From Acidobacteriota bacterium (lineage in GTDB: Bacteria > Acidobacteriota > Vicinamibacteria > Vicinamibacterales > UBA8438), in contig DTWD01000169.1 in the NCBI GenBank assembly GCA_012963185.1, positions 1 through 8,942 on the forward strand: a stretch of DNA of 8,942 nt, read 5' to 3'. This document shows, piece by piece, positions 1 to 7,054 of this stretch; positions within the stretch are counted from its first letter, which is position 1, and each line of letters opens with the position of its first letter. Under the pieces are notes generated by a model. That model saw only the letters and a list, made by a program, of their open reading frames with translations, was not told where the DNA came from and ran no database searches. The translations under genes and the position numbers were made by a program.

Positions 1-206
1 ACTTTTTCTGATTCGACCGACTTAACTCGCTTTGCGCTCGCCGGAACACTCTCCTTAGCCGGCTTTGCGCTCGCCGGAACACTCTCCTTAGCCGGCTTTG
101 CGCTCGCCGGAACACTCTCCTTTTCTGCTTTAGCGTCGGCCGCCGTTTCAGCAGTTGGTTGAGTTTCCGGAAGCGTCGTGTCTGTAGATTTCGTATTGGT
201 TGGCAT
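1..206 (-). CDS. N-terminal part of an unrecognised repeat-containing protein (runs off the left edge)
   Basis: I do not recognise this gene. From the ATG at 206 the minus strand reads 68 codons without a stop to the window edge, so the C-terminus is missing. The visible part is hydrophilic, with no signal peptide or membrane segment. Residues 1-28 are rich in Thr, Ala and Glu, and residues 29-61 are three copies of an 11-residue unit (KESVPASAKPA, the third ending RV). Such Lys/Ala/Pro-rich stretches occur as flexible, often nucleic-acid-binding tails or linkers (histone H1-like proteins, extended N-termini of DNA- or RNA-binding proteins), but that is only an analogy. The frame stays open upstream to a stop at about 340-342, and an in-frame GTG lies at 257. 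Neither start has a convincing Shine-Dalgarno sequence. I prefer ATG 206. The strong promoter at 389-417 points at this gene and supports it being real and well transcribed. Confidence 0.6.
   Translation of the reverse strand, partial: MPTNTKSTDTTLPETQPTAETAADAKAEKESVPASAKPAKESVPASAKPAKESVPASAKRVKSVESEK
31..122. repeat. 33-bp tandem repeat, 2.8 copies
   Basis: Units start at 31, 64 and 97. The first two 33-base copies are identical and the third matches for its first 26 bases before diverging. The unit length is a multiple of three, and on the minus strand it encodes the 11-residue repeat KESVPASAKPA, so copy-number change would keep the reading frame. Identity at the DNA level, including synonymous positions, points to recent duplication by slippage or unequal recombination. 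An assembler could also have collapsed or expanded this array. Confidence 0.95.
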
Positions 207-388
207 GTATTCGATCGAACTTTCGGTTAAAGGTGTTATTTCGGTCGTGGCAACCACGTATTCATTCGACGGACTCCGCCGCCACCACAGGTTAGATATG
301 TTTTCGCTAGGAGTAAATTTTGAAAAGTAAGTTATGAATCAAGTCGCATCGTACGTGCGAGCTTTAAGTAAAGGCTTTAATTATTTCG
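207..388 (-). promoter_or_regulatory. Long structured 5' leader of the repeat-containing gene
   Basis: This is the predicted transcribed leader between promoter and ATG 206. Two small inverted repeats are visible: TCGCA/TGCGA with a 7-base loop at 344-360, and CGTGG/CCACG with a 3-base loop at 246-258. The minus strand also holds a 9-codon ORF (265-236, MNTWLPRPK then TAA) preceded at 8 bases by GGAG (277-274). The second hairpin lies inside that ORF. I do not recognise a known riboswitch or ribosomal-protein leader here, and the stems are short enough to occur by chance. Confidence 0.35.
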
Positions 389-417
389 AGTATAGGTAGG
401 CCATTCAAGACTGTCAA
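389..417 (-). promoter_or_regulatory. Near-consensus sigma-70 promoter for the repeat-containing gene
   Basis: Reading the minus strand, TTGACA (417-412) is followed after exactly 17 bases by TATACT (394-389): a perfect -35 box, one mismatch in the -10 box and optimal spacing. The expected transcription start is near 382. This leaves an untranslated leader of about 175 bases before ATG 206 (about 125 before GTG 257). It lies downstream of the CoA-binding protein gene, so the repeat protein would have its own transcript. This is the strongest promoter-like sequence I found in the window. Confidence 0.7.
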
Positions 418-453
418 CCCACTACACTCTACCAAGCGCCAGTTACGAGCCCA

Positions 454-837
454 CTACTCATAGTCCGCCGGAGACTGTCCGATCGCAACAATACTGCAAT
501 GTTCACTCACAAGGATACCCCACTCATTCGCTGCGGCAACCAGTTCTTCACTCCCTGCACCTGGATTGATCCACAATTCAGGAATCTTCTTTTCCGCGAT
601 GGTCGCAATGACAGCTCGTCCAATACCTGGCTGCACATACAACGTAGCAAGATCGATGTCATGAGGAATATCGAGGACAGTGGCATAGGTCTCGCATCCC
701 TCAACCATTTCACCGGCTGCCGCCAACCTCGGATTCACCGGAATAACGCTATAACCCGAGCGCAGAAATGCCCGCACAGCCTTATTGCCAAACTTCCTGC
801 GGTCATTCGAAGCGCCGATCACCGCGACAGTCGTCAT
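454..837 (-). CDS. CoA-binding domain protein (YccU / COG1832-like)
   Basis: This 127-residue protein is about the usual length for stand-alone CoA-binding proteins with a Rossmann fold related to the N-terminal domain of succinyl-CoA synthetase alpha subunit. The dinucleotide-type turn is at the extreme N-terminus (TTVAVIGASNDRRKFGNK). The family pattern follows: a GYSVIPVNPR strand around residues 28-37, the EGCETYATVLDIP segment, and the IPELWINPGAGSEE segment around residues 85-98 that resembles the family's conserved W-x-Q-x-G region. No catalytic domain is attached, so it probably binds CoA or a related nucleotide in the cytoplasm; its role in the cell is not known. The ATG at 837 leaves the Rossmann motif at the very start, as expected. 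No good ribosome-binding site is visible. It is divergent from the glycosyltransferase, with a gap of about 75 bases in which I see no convincing promoter. Confidence 0.88.
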   Translation of the reverse strand: MTTVAVIGASNDRRKFGNKAVRAFLRSGYSVIPVNPRLAAAGEMVEGCETYATVLDIPHDIDLATLYVQPGIGRAVIATIAEKKIPELWINPGAGSEELVAAANEWGILVSEHCSIVAIGQSPADYE

Positions 838-912
838 GTGAGCAGTGTGACAATATTTTTACGAATCGACAACAGCTAACTGTCTTGGCTAGGATTGAAC
901 AAATCCGTGAAC

Positions 913-1314
913 ATGCCAAGCGAACCAAGAACCAGGCTCATCCTTCTAGCGATCTGCTGCGCAACATTTTTCGTTGGACTTAACGGACCGGCGCTAACCG
1001 ACTCTGATGAAGCGTTCTACGCTGAGAGCGCTCGCGAAATGATCGAGCGGTCTGATTGGCTCACACCATATTTTAACGGCGATACTCGCTTTGAAAAACC
1101 AGTGCTCTACTACTGGTTGGCTGCCATTATGTACACCGCGTCGGGAATCTCGGCTTGGGCGGCCCGCGTCCCATCTGCACTCGCCGGCATAGCCCTTGTT
1201 CTTAGCTTACATTGCAGCGCGACGTTGGTACGACGACACTACGGCGTTCTATTCTGGCCTCATCGTCGCGACAAGCTTCGGTTCTATTGCAGTGGCCCAC
1301 CAGGCGCTTCCTGA
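913..1314 (+). CDS. ArnT/PMT-family glycosyltransferase, N-terminal fragment before frameshift
   Basis: This is the first part of an inner-membrane glycosyltransferase of the ArnT/PMT_2 type, which transfers sugars from polyprenyl-phosphate donors to lipid A or other acceptors on the periplasmic side. After ATG 913 comes a first membrane segment (about residues 9-27). Next is the loop motif DSDEAFYAESAREM (30-43) with the acidic pair typical of the catalytic site, then NGDTRFEKPVLYYWL (55-69), whose Glu matches the second conserved acidic residue in ArnT, and then the AARVPSALAG segment. From about residue 97 the sequence stops resembling the family and ends at 1314; the true continuation is in the next frame from about 1193. 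I chose ATG 913; an in-frame TTG at 895 and GTG at 907 are alternatives. AGGA at 891-894 fits GTG 907 best by spacing. Confidence 0.8.
   Translation: MPSEPRTRLILLAICCATFFVGLNGPALTDSDEAFYAESAREMIERSDWLTPYFNGDTRFEKPVLYYWLAAIMYTASGISAWAARVPSALAGIALVLSLHCSATLVRRHYGVLFWPHRRDKLRFYCSGPPGAS
1193..1206 (+). other. Frameshift point in the glycosyltransferase gene
   Basis: The upstream half is read in frame 1 and the downstream half in frame 2. Frame 2 is closed by a TAG at 1190-1192, so the shift must lie after it. Family-like sequence in frame 1 fades by about 1203. Skipping one base here joins the halves into a protein of about 563 residues, close to ArnT length. The stretch reads CTT GTT CTT AGC TTA in frame 1, so a one-base insertion (or a two-base loss) near these repeated CTT triplets would explain it. 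Confidence 0.8.
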
Positions 1315-2605
1315 CCTTCCATTAACCTTTTTCATTTCACTAACGGTTTGGGGAGTATTTGTTGGCCTATTGCCCGACCCTCCAGGCAAAGTTCCGACCA
1401 CCTCGCGGCAAACGTGGCTCATTGTTTCCGCAGTAGGTGCCGCCTGCGCGTTTCTAGTCAAAGGTCCTGTCGGGATCGCATTACTTTTGTCAGTGCTCTT
1501 ACCACTTAGCCTACTCGAGTGGGTAATGTTTAAACGCTTTTGGCAGGTCCGCCCCCGGGACATCGTCATTGCCACAACTATCGGTCTCGCGCTTACCGTT
1601 CCGTGGTACCTCGCCATGACCATGGAACATGGCGTCGCGTATCTGGAACGTTTTTTTATCGCTGAAAATCTCGACCGGTTTGCTACCGACCGGTACAACA
1701 CGCCACGAGCAATGTGGTACTACGGCCCCATCGTCATCGGAGGACTTCTTCCCTGGTCGCTCTTTATCCCTTTGTGTTTACCGGAACTTCGAGCGAGACT
1801 GATAACCTGGCGACCTGACATACCCACACTCAGGATTGGACTCTGGGCAATCATGCCGCTTGTTTTTTATACGTTTTCGATCGGAAAACAGCCTCGCTAT
1901 ATTCTTCCGGTATTAATCCCACTCAGTATCTTCCTCGCACATGGGATCGTCTCTGCATTACGTGACCCTGTTTCCAAGCCTCGTTCTTTTGGGCTTTGCT
2001 GCATAGCCTGCGGGTGCACAATGCTCGGTATCGCTGGTTTAATCTACCGCGCCCAACCCTTATTAATTTCAAGCCCGCCCGTCATTCTTTTTACATCAAC
2101 GATTGCACTTGGGCTTACCGGCGTCTTGATTACAGCGGCCGCGTTGGCCTACATACGAACCACAGCGCGACATTGGGGACAGACCGCCGTCGCCCTTATC
2201 GCCACGTCTGTAGTCGTACTCAATCTCGCCGCACACCACGGTGTATTGGCCAGTAATGGCGAGTCAGAAGTTCAACAAATGGCTGCGATGATCCGCGCGG
2301 AACAAACTAACGAGGAGCCATACGGACGTCATCGGGTCTTCAATAGGAATCTCTTGTATTACGTGCGGTCTCCCCACGTAGAACTGCCGGTTATTCGAGC
2401 GGTTCGTGATTTTCTTCGATCTCCAGAGCGGGTTCTCTGCGTGCTACGAGAGGAAGATGCAGCCTTGCTTGCTCGGGACGGGGTTACCTTCCGTGAATTG
2501 GGCTCGCTTGCGTATCTCAATACCGGGAGTCTGACATTACGAATGCTTCTCAATCCAGATCCAGAGCGCTACATCAATCACGTGCTCCTAGTATCCAACC
2601 GATAA
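1196..2605 (+). CDS. ArnT/PMT-family glycosyltransferase, C-terminal part after frameshift
   Basis: This is the larger part (469 codons from the first TTG in frame) of the membrane glycosyltransferase that begins at 913. That TTG is unlikely to be a real start because it falls inside a membrane segment; the natural protein probably begins at 913 and changes frame. It opens with the membrane segment and YIAARRWYDDTTAFYSGL. The HQALPDLPLTFF segment follows, whose Asp matches the third conserved acidic residue of ArnT. After it come many hydrophobic helices, the LDRFATDRYNTPRAMWYY loop typical of the family, and SIGKQPRYILPVLIPL. A soluble C-terminal tail of about 100 residues ends at TAA 2603-2605. 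The acceptor substrate cannot be read from sequence; lipid A or cell-envelope polysaccharide are both plausible. Its neighbours give no cell-envelope context. It converges with the aminotransferase gene. Confidence 0.85.
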   Translation: MFLAYIAARRWYDDTTAFYSGLIVATSFGSIAVAHQALPDLPLTFFISLTVWGVFVGLLPDPPGKVPTTSRQTWLIVSAVGAACAFLVKGPVGIALLLSVLLPLSLLEWVMFKRFWQVRPRDIVIATTIGLALTVPWYLAMTMEHGVAYLERFFIAENLDRFATDRYNTPRAMWYYGPIVIGGLLPWSLFIPLCLPELRARLITWRPDIPTLRIGLWAIMPLVFYTFSIGKQPRYILPVLIPLSIFLAHGIVSALRDPVSKPRSFGLCCIACGCTMLGIAGLIYRAQPLLISSPPVILFTSTIALGLTGVLITAAALAYIRTTARHWGQTAVALIATSVVVLNLAAHHGVLASNGESEVQQMAAMIRAEQTNEEPYGRHRVFNRNLLYYVRSPHVELPVIRAVRDFLRSPERVLCVLREEDAALLARDGVTFRELGSLAYLNTGSLTLRMLLNPDPERYINHVLLVSNR

Positions 2606-2664
2606 TTAACTAATTACGAAACCCACGGCAACGATGATATCCCCGTCGCACTACACAAGCAGTC
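2606..2664. other. Convergent intergenic gap without a clear terminator
   Basis: The glycosyltransferase (plus) and aminotransferase (minus) end 59 bases apart. I looked for a GC-rich stem followed by a T-run on either strand and found none, so termination here may be factor-dependent or lie within the opposing gene. Confidence 0.5.
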
Positions 2665-3861
2665 TCACGTCGCCGAAAGACACGATCGGGCGAACTCGCA
2701 TATTCGTTTCGCGGCTATGGTTAAGTCCTCCATCGACGCCGCGTACGAGATCCGCACGTAGCCCGGTGCGTCAAATGCTTCACCTGGCGTCACTGCAACG
2801 TGCGAATCTTCCAACAACCGTTTCGCAAAGTCCACAGATGTACGCATTTCATCGGCTCCCAAAAATGCAGAGATATCCGGAAATATGTAAAAGGCTCCAG
2901 CCGGTGGGCTTACAAGGATTCCGGGTTCCTCACTGAGTAGCTGCACGAATCGGTCTCTCCTGTCCTTATACTCCATGCGCATCTCTTCCACACAGGATCC
3001 CGTATCACGCAACGCCCCGAGCACGGCACGCTGTGTAATTGACGACACGTTCGATGTTGCATGGCTCTGAATCGTGCTGCACGCAGTCACCAACTCCTGT
3101 GGACCCAATAGCCATCCGCAACGCCATCCAGTCATTGCATATGTTTTAGACGCACTTCCAATAAGTGCTGCGCGGTCCCGCGCTTTTCGGAGGACCGATG
3201 GCAAATTATGAGAGACGCTGTCGTCATGCAACAGCTGCTCGTAGCAGAGGTCTAAGACCAACCAAATGTCGGACTTGTCTGTCTCTTGAACAATAATGCC
3301 CAGTTCTTTTTCCGCCATCAACGCGCCAGTTGGGTTGCTGGGGGAATTCAACACAATCGCACGCGTCCGCGGTGTAACGGCATCAAGGACACGCTCGGCG
3401 GCCACCTGAAATTGTTCATCAGCGTATGTGCGAACAAAAACGGGCTCAGCACCAGCCAACTTGATCTGCTCAGGGATCGTTGGCCAGACTGGAGCGTGAG
3501 TAATAACCTCGTCGCCCGGATCAAATAACGCCATTGCCACATTGAACAAGGCTTGCTTACCACCAGCACAAATCATTGTCTCGTCCACACCATAGCGAAC
3601 ATCGTAGTCGGCCAAATATCGTTGGCCGACTGCTGCCCTGAGCTCTAGAATGCCGGTGTTCGCTGTGTACTTCGTGAAGCCGTCTTGAATTGCTTGAATC
3701 CCTGCCAGTCCGATGTGGGCGGGTGTCTGAAAATCCGGCTCACCTGCGCCGAGGTCGATGACACTGACACCTTGCCCTCGAAGTCGTTGGGCGGCCAACG
3801 TTACCTCCTGAGTCTGTGACGACTTCACTCGGCCCAGTCGTTCTGAAATCTTTATTGGCAT
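2665..3861 (-). CDS. Class I PLP-dependent aminotransferase (aspartate aminotransferase-like)
   Basis: This 398-residue cytoplasmic enzyme is the usual length for fold-type I aspartate aminotransferases of the bacterial Ib type. It would move an amino group between an amino acid (probably aspartate) and a 2-oxo acid. Visible marks are GAGEPDFQTP (38-47), FTKYTANTGILELR (62-75), AGGKQALFN (99-107), the SNPTG loop with the cofactor-contacting Asn (175-179), Asp204 and Tyr207, and GSASKTYAMTGWRCGW, in which Lys239 should form the Schiff base and Arg247 contact the cofactor phosphate. The substrate carboxylate Arg is in GYVRISYA near the C-terminus. Oddly, the usual S-D-E-I-Y after the PLP-aspartate strand reads LDLCYE. 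I chose ATG 3861 because MPIKISERL matches family N-termini. A TTG at 3906 overlaps the coaD stop as TTGA and would add 15 residues. Confidence 0.9.
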   Translation of the reverse strand: MPIKISERLGRVKSSQTQEVTLAAQRLRGQGVSVIDLGAGEPDFQTPAHIGLAGIQAIQDGFTKYTANTGILELRAAVGQRYLADYDVRYGVDETMICAGGKQALFNVAMALFDPGDEVITHAPVWPTIPEQIKLAGAEPVFVRTYADEQFQVAAERVLDAVTPRTRAIVLNSPSNPTGALMAEKELGIIVQETDKSDIWLVLDLCYEQLLHDDSVSHNLPSVLRKARDRAALIGSASKTYAMTGWRCGWLLGPQELVTACSTIQSHATSNVSSITQRAVLGALRDTGSCVEEMRMEYKDRRDRFVQLLSEEPGILVSPPAGAFYIFPDISAFLGADEMRTSVDFAKRLLEDSHVAVTPGEAFDAPGYVRISYAASMEDLTIAAKRICEFARSCLSAT

Positions 3862-3902
3862 TTCAAATGGAATAACGTACGCGGAAAGACACGCTGTGAC
3901 GC

Positions 3903-4403
3903 TCAACTACCACGCGGCATCTTCGAAGCCAGTCGGGCCTCTACAGTCTCCGGCACAAGTCCAATGGTCGAACCACCAAGCGCGTACACCTCTTTAACCA
4001 AGCGGGAACTTAGGTAGGTATAACGCTCGTCCGGCATCATAAAAACCGTCTCAATCACTTTATTTAAACGGCGATTCATCAATGCCATCTGCATTTCATA
4101 CTCAAAATCTGAGATCGCTCGCAAGCCTCTAACGATCACAGCAGCTTCTCTACCGGCTGCATAGTCAACCAGCAAACCGTCAAACGTCTCGATTTCTACG
4201 TTCGGAAAGTCACCAAACGCCTCTTCCGCGATTTCCCTACGCTCGACCGAACTAAAAAGAGGGTCCTTCTCTCCGTTCACCAGGATCGCCACAACGATCC
4301 GATCAAATAACCGAGCCCCACGCTCGATAATATCGACATGACCATTCGTCAACGGATCAAAGGAACCTGGATAGACCGCGAGTTTAGGCTTCTTCTTACC
4401 CAT
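3903..4403 (-). CDS. coaD: Phosphopantetheine adenylyltransferase
   Basis: CoaD transfers AMP from ATP to 4'-phosphopantetheine to form dephospho-CoA, the penultimate step of CoA synthesis, in the cytoplasm. The 166-residue protein starts MGKKKPKLAVYPGSFDP; the nucleotidyltransferase signature GSFDPLTNGH is at about residues 13-22, with the T/HxGH histidine. Downstream are the conserved VIVRGLRAISDFEYEMQMA region (binding of phosphopantetheine and nucleotide) and YTYLSSRLVKEV, the family's ISS-x-x-VKE motif. I prefer ATG 4403 because only four residues precede the conserved strand; a GTG at 4424 would add seven. ATG 4403 overlaps the end of rsmD by 8 bases, a common arrangement that suggests translational coupling. 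The stop TGA at 3905-3903 touches a possible TTG start of the aminotransferase. rsmD-coaD pairing is widespread in bacteria. Confidence 0.96.
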   Translation of the reverse strand: MGKKKPKLAVYPGSFDPLTNGHVDIIERGARLFDRIVVAILVNGEKDPLFSSVERREIAEEAFGDFPNVEIETFDGLLVDYAAGREAAVIVRGLRAISDFEYEMQMALMNRRLNKVIETVFMMPDERYTYLSSRLVKEVYALGGSTIGLVPETVEARLASKMPRGS

Positions 4404-4935
4404 AAAAATACAATGAGCTGTCACCAGAGGTAATGCAGCGACGATTCACTAGCCCGGACACCTCAACGCGCACAGCCCGCCGAGGACGTTCCAGCACGAT
4501 CAGTCCGCCTACTTCAAGGCATCCCTTTACGCCGGTCAGTATGGCATTGATCGTCGTAGTATCAAATTCATACGGTGGGTCGAGAACACAAAGATCAAAG
4601 TACGAACGCTCCCCTAGCCGTCCTAGAATATCCGGCAAAGACCCAAACATGATTGTCGCATCCTTCTCGCTATCGCAGCGCTTCACGTTCTTTTCAATGA
4701 GCGTAACCGCGCGCTGATCAGACTCGACAAACGTCACGCTCGAAGCTCCTCGGCTCATCGCTTCAAGCCCAATAGCACCGGTTCCCGCGCAACCATCAAG
4801 AAATCTAGCATCCACAACAACATTTCGTAATACATTAAATAGAGTTTCGCGAAGTCGGTCCGATGTCGGTCGTAGACCTTTCCATGTCGGCGCAAGCAAC
4901 TGGCGTCCTTTCTTTTCGCCGGCGATAATTCTCAT
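4396..4935 (-). CDS. rsmD: 16S rRNA (guanine(966)-N(2))-methyltransferase
   Basis: RsmD uses S-adenosylmethionine to methylate N2 of G966 in 16S rRNA during 30S assembly. The 179-residue length is normal. Marks seen: the N-terminal MRIIAGEKKGRQL; RPTSDRLRETLFNVL (about residues 23-37), the RNA-contacting motif of the family; the SAM-binding motif I FLDGCAGTGAIGLEA (about 45-59), followed by an acidic residue in VTFVESDQ; and the catalytic motif IV DPPY in LCVLDPPYEF, characteristic of N2-guanine methyltransferases. ATG 4935 is preferred; a GTG directly upstream (4938) abuts the recG stop TAG (4941-4939). GGATAGGTG just before the ATG may serve as a weak ribosome-binding site. It sits between recG and coaD with essentially no spacing, so the three are probably one transcript. 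Confidence 0.96.
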   Translation of the reverse strand: MRIIAGEKKGRQLLAPTWKGLRPTSDRLRETLFNVLRNVVVDARFLDGCAGTGAIGLEAMSRGASSVTFVESDQRAVTLIEKNVKRCDSEKDATIMFGSLPDILGRLGERSYFDLCVLDPPYEFDTTTINAILTGVKGCLEVGGLIVLERPRRAVRVEVSGLVNRRCITSGDSSLYFYG

Positions 4936-4938
4936 CAC

Positions 4939-7050
4939 CTATCCAATCCCGACTAGACCAAATCGTCTTTCCCATCTTTCCTGCATCTTCGCATGATTCT
5001 CCGCCGACACGTCACGACACTGTAGCCACTCATCTGCACAATCTTTCGCACGTTCCATAAGGGCGTAATCCCGAATTACATTACCGACTCGGAAGAGCGG
5101 CATCCCTGATTGTCTTGTGCCAAAAAAGTCGCCCGGTCCTCGTGCACTCAGATCCTGTTCCGCAATAACAAATCCATCGTTTGATTGCTCCAGTGCCTTC
5201 AGTCGAGCCCGCGCCGAATCCGAAATCTGCTGACCATACAACAAAGCACAGTGGGACTGCTCTACCCCACGCCCAACACGACCACGGAGCTGATGTAATT
5301 GCGCAAGGCCGAAACGTTCCGCCTGCTCAATCACCATGACCGTCGCATTTGGCACGTCGACACCAACCTCAATTACCGTCGTCGCAACAAGGATATCGAC
5401 GCCACCAGTTACAAATAAATGCATTAGTCGCTCTCGTTCGCGCGACTTGATTCGACCATGGACCAATTCAATTCTATTCTCAGGAAATACCCGGGACTTT
5501 AATTCCTCTGACATTTCCGTCGCAGCTTTCAGATCAACCTTCTCGGATTCATCAACCAATGGACAGACAACGTACGCCTGTCGACCTTTCGCTATTTCGC
5601 TCCGAATCAAAGCGTAAACATCCGCCCTTGCGGTATCTGACCTCGCTATCGTCACAATTGGCTTTCGGCCAGGGGGTAGTTCACGAATATTCGACACATC
5701 CAGGTCGCCGTATACGGTCATCGCAAGCGTCCTAGGAATCGGCGTTGCCGTCATGACCAAAACATCTGGAGTACTTCCCTTCGCCCCCAACGCGGCTCTC
5801 TGCGCGACACCAAATCGATGCTGCTCGTCGATAATGACAAGGCCAAGTCGTTGAAACCCTACGTCTTCCTGTAATAACGCGTGAGTTCCCACAATAAGCT
5901 GCAGGCTACCATCTGCAAGTTGCTCGCCGAGCCGCCGCCTTTCTTTTGTAGGCGTCGCACCCGTCAACAGCGATAGACCAAATCGGGATCGGCCTAGCAC
6001 CTGCTTGAGACTAGCGAAATGTTGTTCCGCTAATAGTTCCGTCGGCGACATCAACGCGACCTGTAGGTTGTTCTCCATCGCAACCAATGCAGCCAGAATA
6101 GCGACAATAGTTTTGCCGGAACCTACGTCTCCCTGTAACAACCTCCGCATGGGCTCTGGCTTTGTCAGGTCTGATACGATTTCTTTTAGTACCAAGCGCT
6201 GATCGCCAGTCAACCGAAATGGCAATACCTCAAGTGCTGCCGCCCGTATTCGATCATTAACCATGACCGAATGATCTTTTTTTACACTGACTAACTCACG
6301 GCGCCTCAAGGCAAGACCTACCTGAAAAAAGAAAAATTCCTCGAAGACAAGCCGCTGCTGAGCTAACGTCCGAAACTCATTCAACTCTTCCAGCGCCACG
6401 GCCTTTTGCGGAAAGTGCGTCTCAGCTATGGCTCGGCTTCTCGATGGATAACCCAGTCGTTCTTGAATCTCTGCGGACAGGGAATCCTCGAACGTGTCAT
6501 CCACTACTTTCAATGCTTGATGAACAACCTGCCGATGCAATTTCGGCGTCAGCGAACCAAGTTTTTCATATATCGGCACGATCCGGCCCATATGAATGGT
6601 TGCGTCTTCCTCTCGGGAAGCATCTTCAATGAGCTCATATTCTGGGTTCGTAAATTGAATCCCGCCAGTACGCCGCTGTTCTACCTTCCCGTAGAGCACC
6701 AACCTCCGACCCGGTTTAAAGAGTTCCTTAAGGAAGGCCTGGTTCATAAACGCCGCCCGCACCTGACCGGTCTCATCTTCAACCGCGACTTCAAGGATCC
6801 GAAAACCCTTTCGGCGTGTGGGACGGACGCCACAACTCAGCACTACCCCTGTAACGCCGGTAATATCATTAGGCTTAAGCGAAGCAATCGACTGAAATGT
6901 CTCTCGGTTTTCGTAGCGACGAGGAAGCACCAGCAAAAACTCCTCGAGAGTCTCTACACCGGCGGCGGCAAGTTCGGTGGCGCGGCGCGGACCAATCCCT
7001 TTTAAATACTGAACAGGAGTACCTGGTTTTTTACGCGGTCCCACGCCCAT
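4939..7050 (-). CDS. recG: ATP-dependent DNA helicase RecG
   Basis: RecG is a monomeric superfamily 2 translocase that regresses stalled replication forks and processes recombination junctions and R-loops. The 703-residue length is typical. An N-terminal helix-hairpin-like YLKGIGPRRATEL (15-27) and the OB-fold wedge domain (about 60-150) precede the motor. Motor motifs seen: Walker A GDVGSGKT (307-314), SPTELLAEQH (335-344), the family-specific DEQHRFG (408-414), TATPIPRT (434-441), VHGRIKS (532-538), TTVIEVGVDVPN (559-570) and motif VI QLRGRVGRG (589-597). The C-terminal TRG region follows, with EQDLSARGPGDFFGTRQSG (633-651). All catalytic motifs look intact. ATG 7050 lies 4 bases after the stop of the upstream exported-protein gene; no clear ribosome-binding site is visible, so translation may be coupled. 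Being two genes from lexA, it might share SOS-linked control, but this is inference. Confidence 0.98.
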   Translation of the reverse strand: MGVGPRKKPGTPVQYLKGIGPRRATELAAAGVETLEEFLLVLPRRYENRETFQSIASLKPNDITGVTGVVLSCGVRPTRRKGFRILEVAVEDETGQVRAAFMNQAFLKELFKPGRRLVLYGKVEQRRTGGIQFTNPEYELIEDASREEDATIHMGRIVPIYEKLGSLTPKLHRQVVHQALKVVDDTFEDSLSAEIQERLGYPSRSRAIAETHFPQKAVALEELNEFRTLAQQRLVFEEFFFFQVGLALRRRELVSVKKDHSVMVNDRIRAAALEVLPFRLTGDQRLVLKEIVSDLTKPEPMRRLLQGDVGSGKTIVAILAALVAMENNLQVALMSPTELLAEQHFASLKQVLGRSRFGLSLLTGATPTKERRRLGEQLADGSLQLIVGTHALLQEDVGFQRLGLVIIDEQHRFGVAQRAALGAKGSTPDVLVMTATPIPRTLAMTVYGDLDVSNIRELPPGRKPIVTIARSDTARADVYALIRSEIAKGRQAYVVCPLVDESEKVDLKAATEMSEELKSRVFPENRIELVHGRIKSRERERLMHLFVTGGVDILVATTVIEVGVDVPNATVMVIEQAERFGLAQLHQLRGRVGRGVEQSHCALLYGQQISDSARARLKALEQSNDGFVIAEQDLSARGPGDFFGTRQSGMPLFRVGNVIRDYALMERAKDCADEWLQCRDVSAENHAKMQERWERRFGLVGIG

Positions 7051-7054
7051 TGTT

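Noticed and set aside
31..122. CRISPR-like array from the 33-bp repeats
   Set aside because: The copies are directly adjacent with no spacers and keep a reading frame, so this is a coding tandem repeat.
236..265. ATG 265 as the true start of the repeat-containing protein
   Set aside because: It has the best ribosome-binding site but is in a different frame and stops at 236, so it can only be an upstream ORF.
360..453. Possible tRNA or small RNA gene
   Set aside because: I could not find a T-loop GTTC-type motif or a cloverleaf on either strand; the stretch is better explained by the promoter at 389-417.
1614..1635. Short palindromic CCATGACCATGG-like stretch and nearby repeated ACCGG
   Set aside because: They lie inside conserved coding sequence (the second encodes the LDRFATDRY loop) and are explained by the protein.
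6406..7005. 199-codon plus-strand open frame opposite recG
   Set aside because: It is antisense to a RecG with all motifs intact, has no recognisable domains and no ribosome-binding site.
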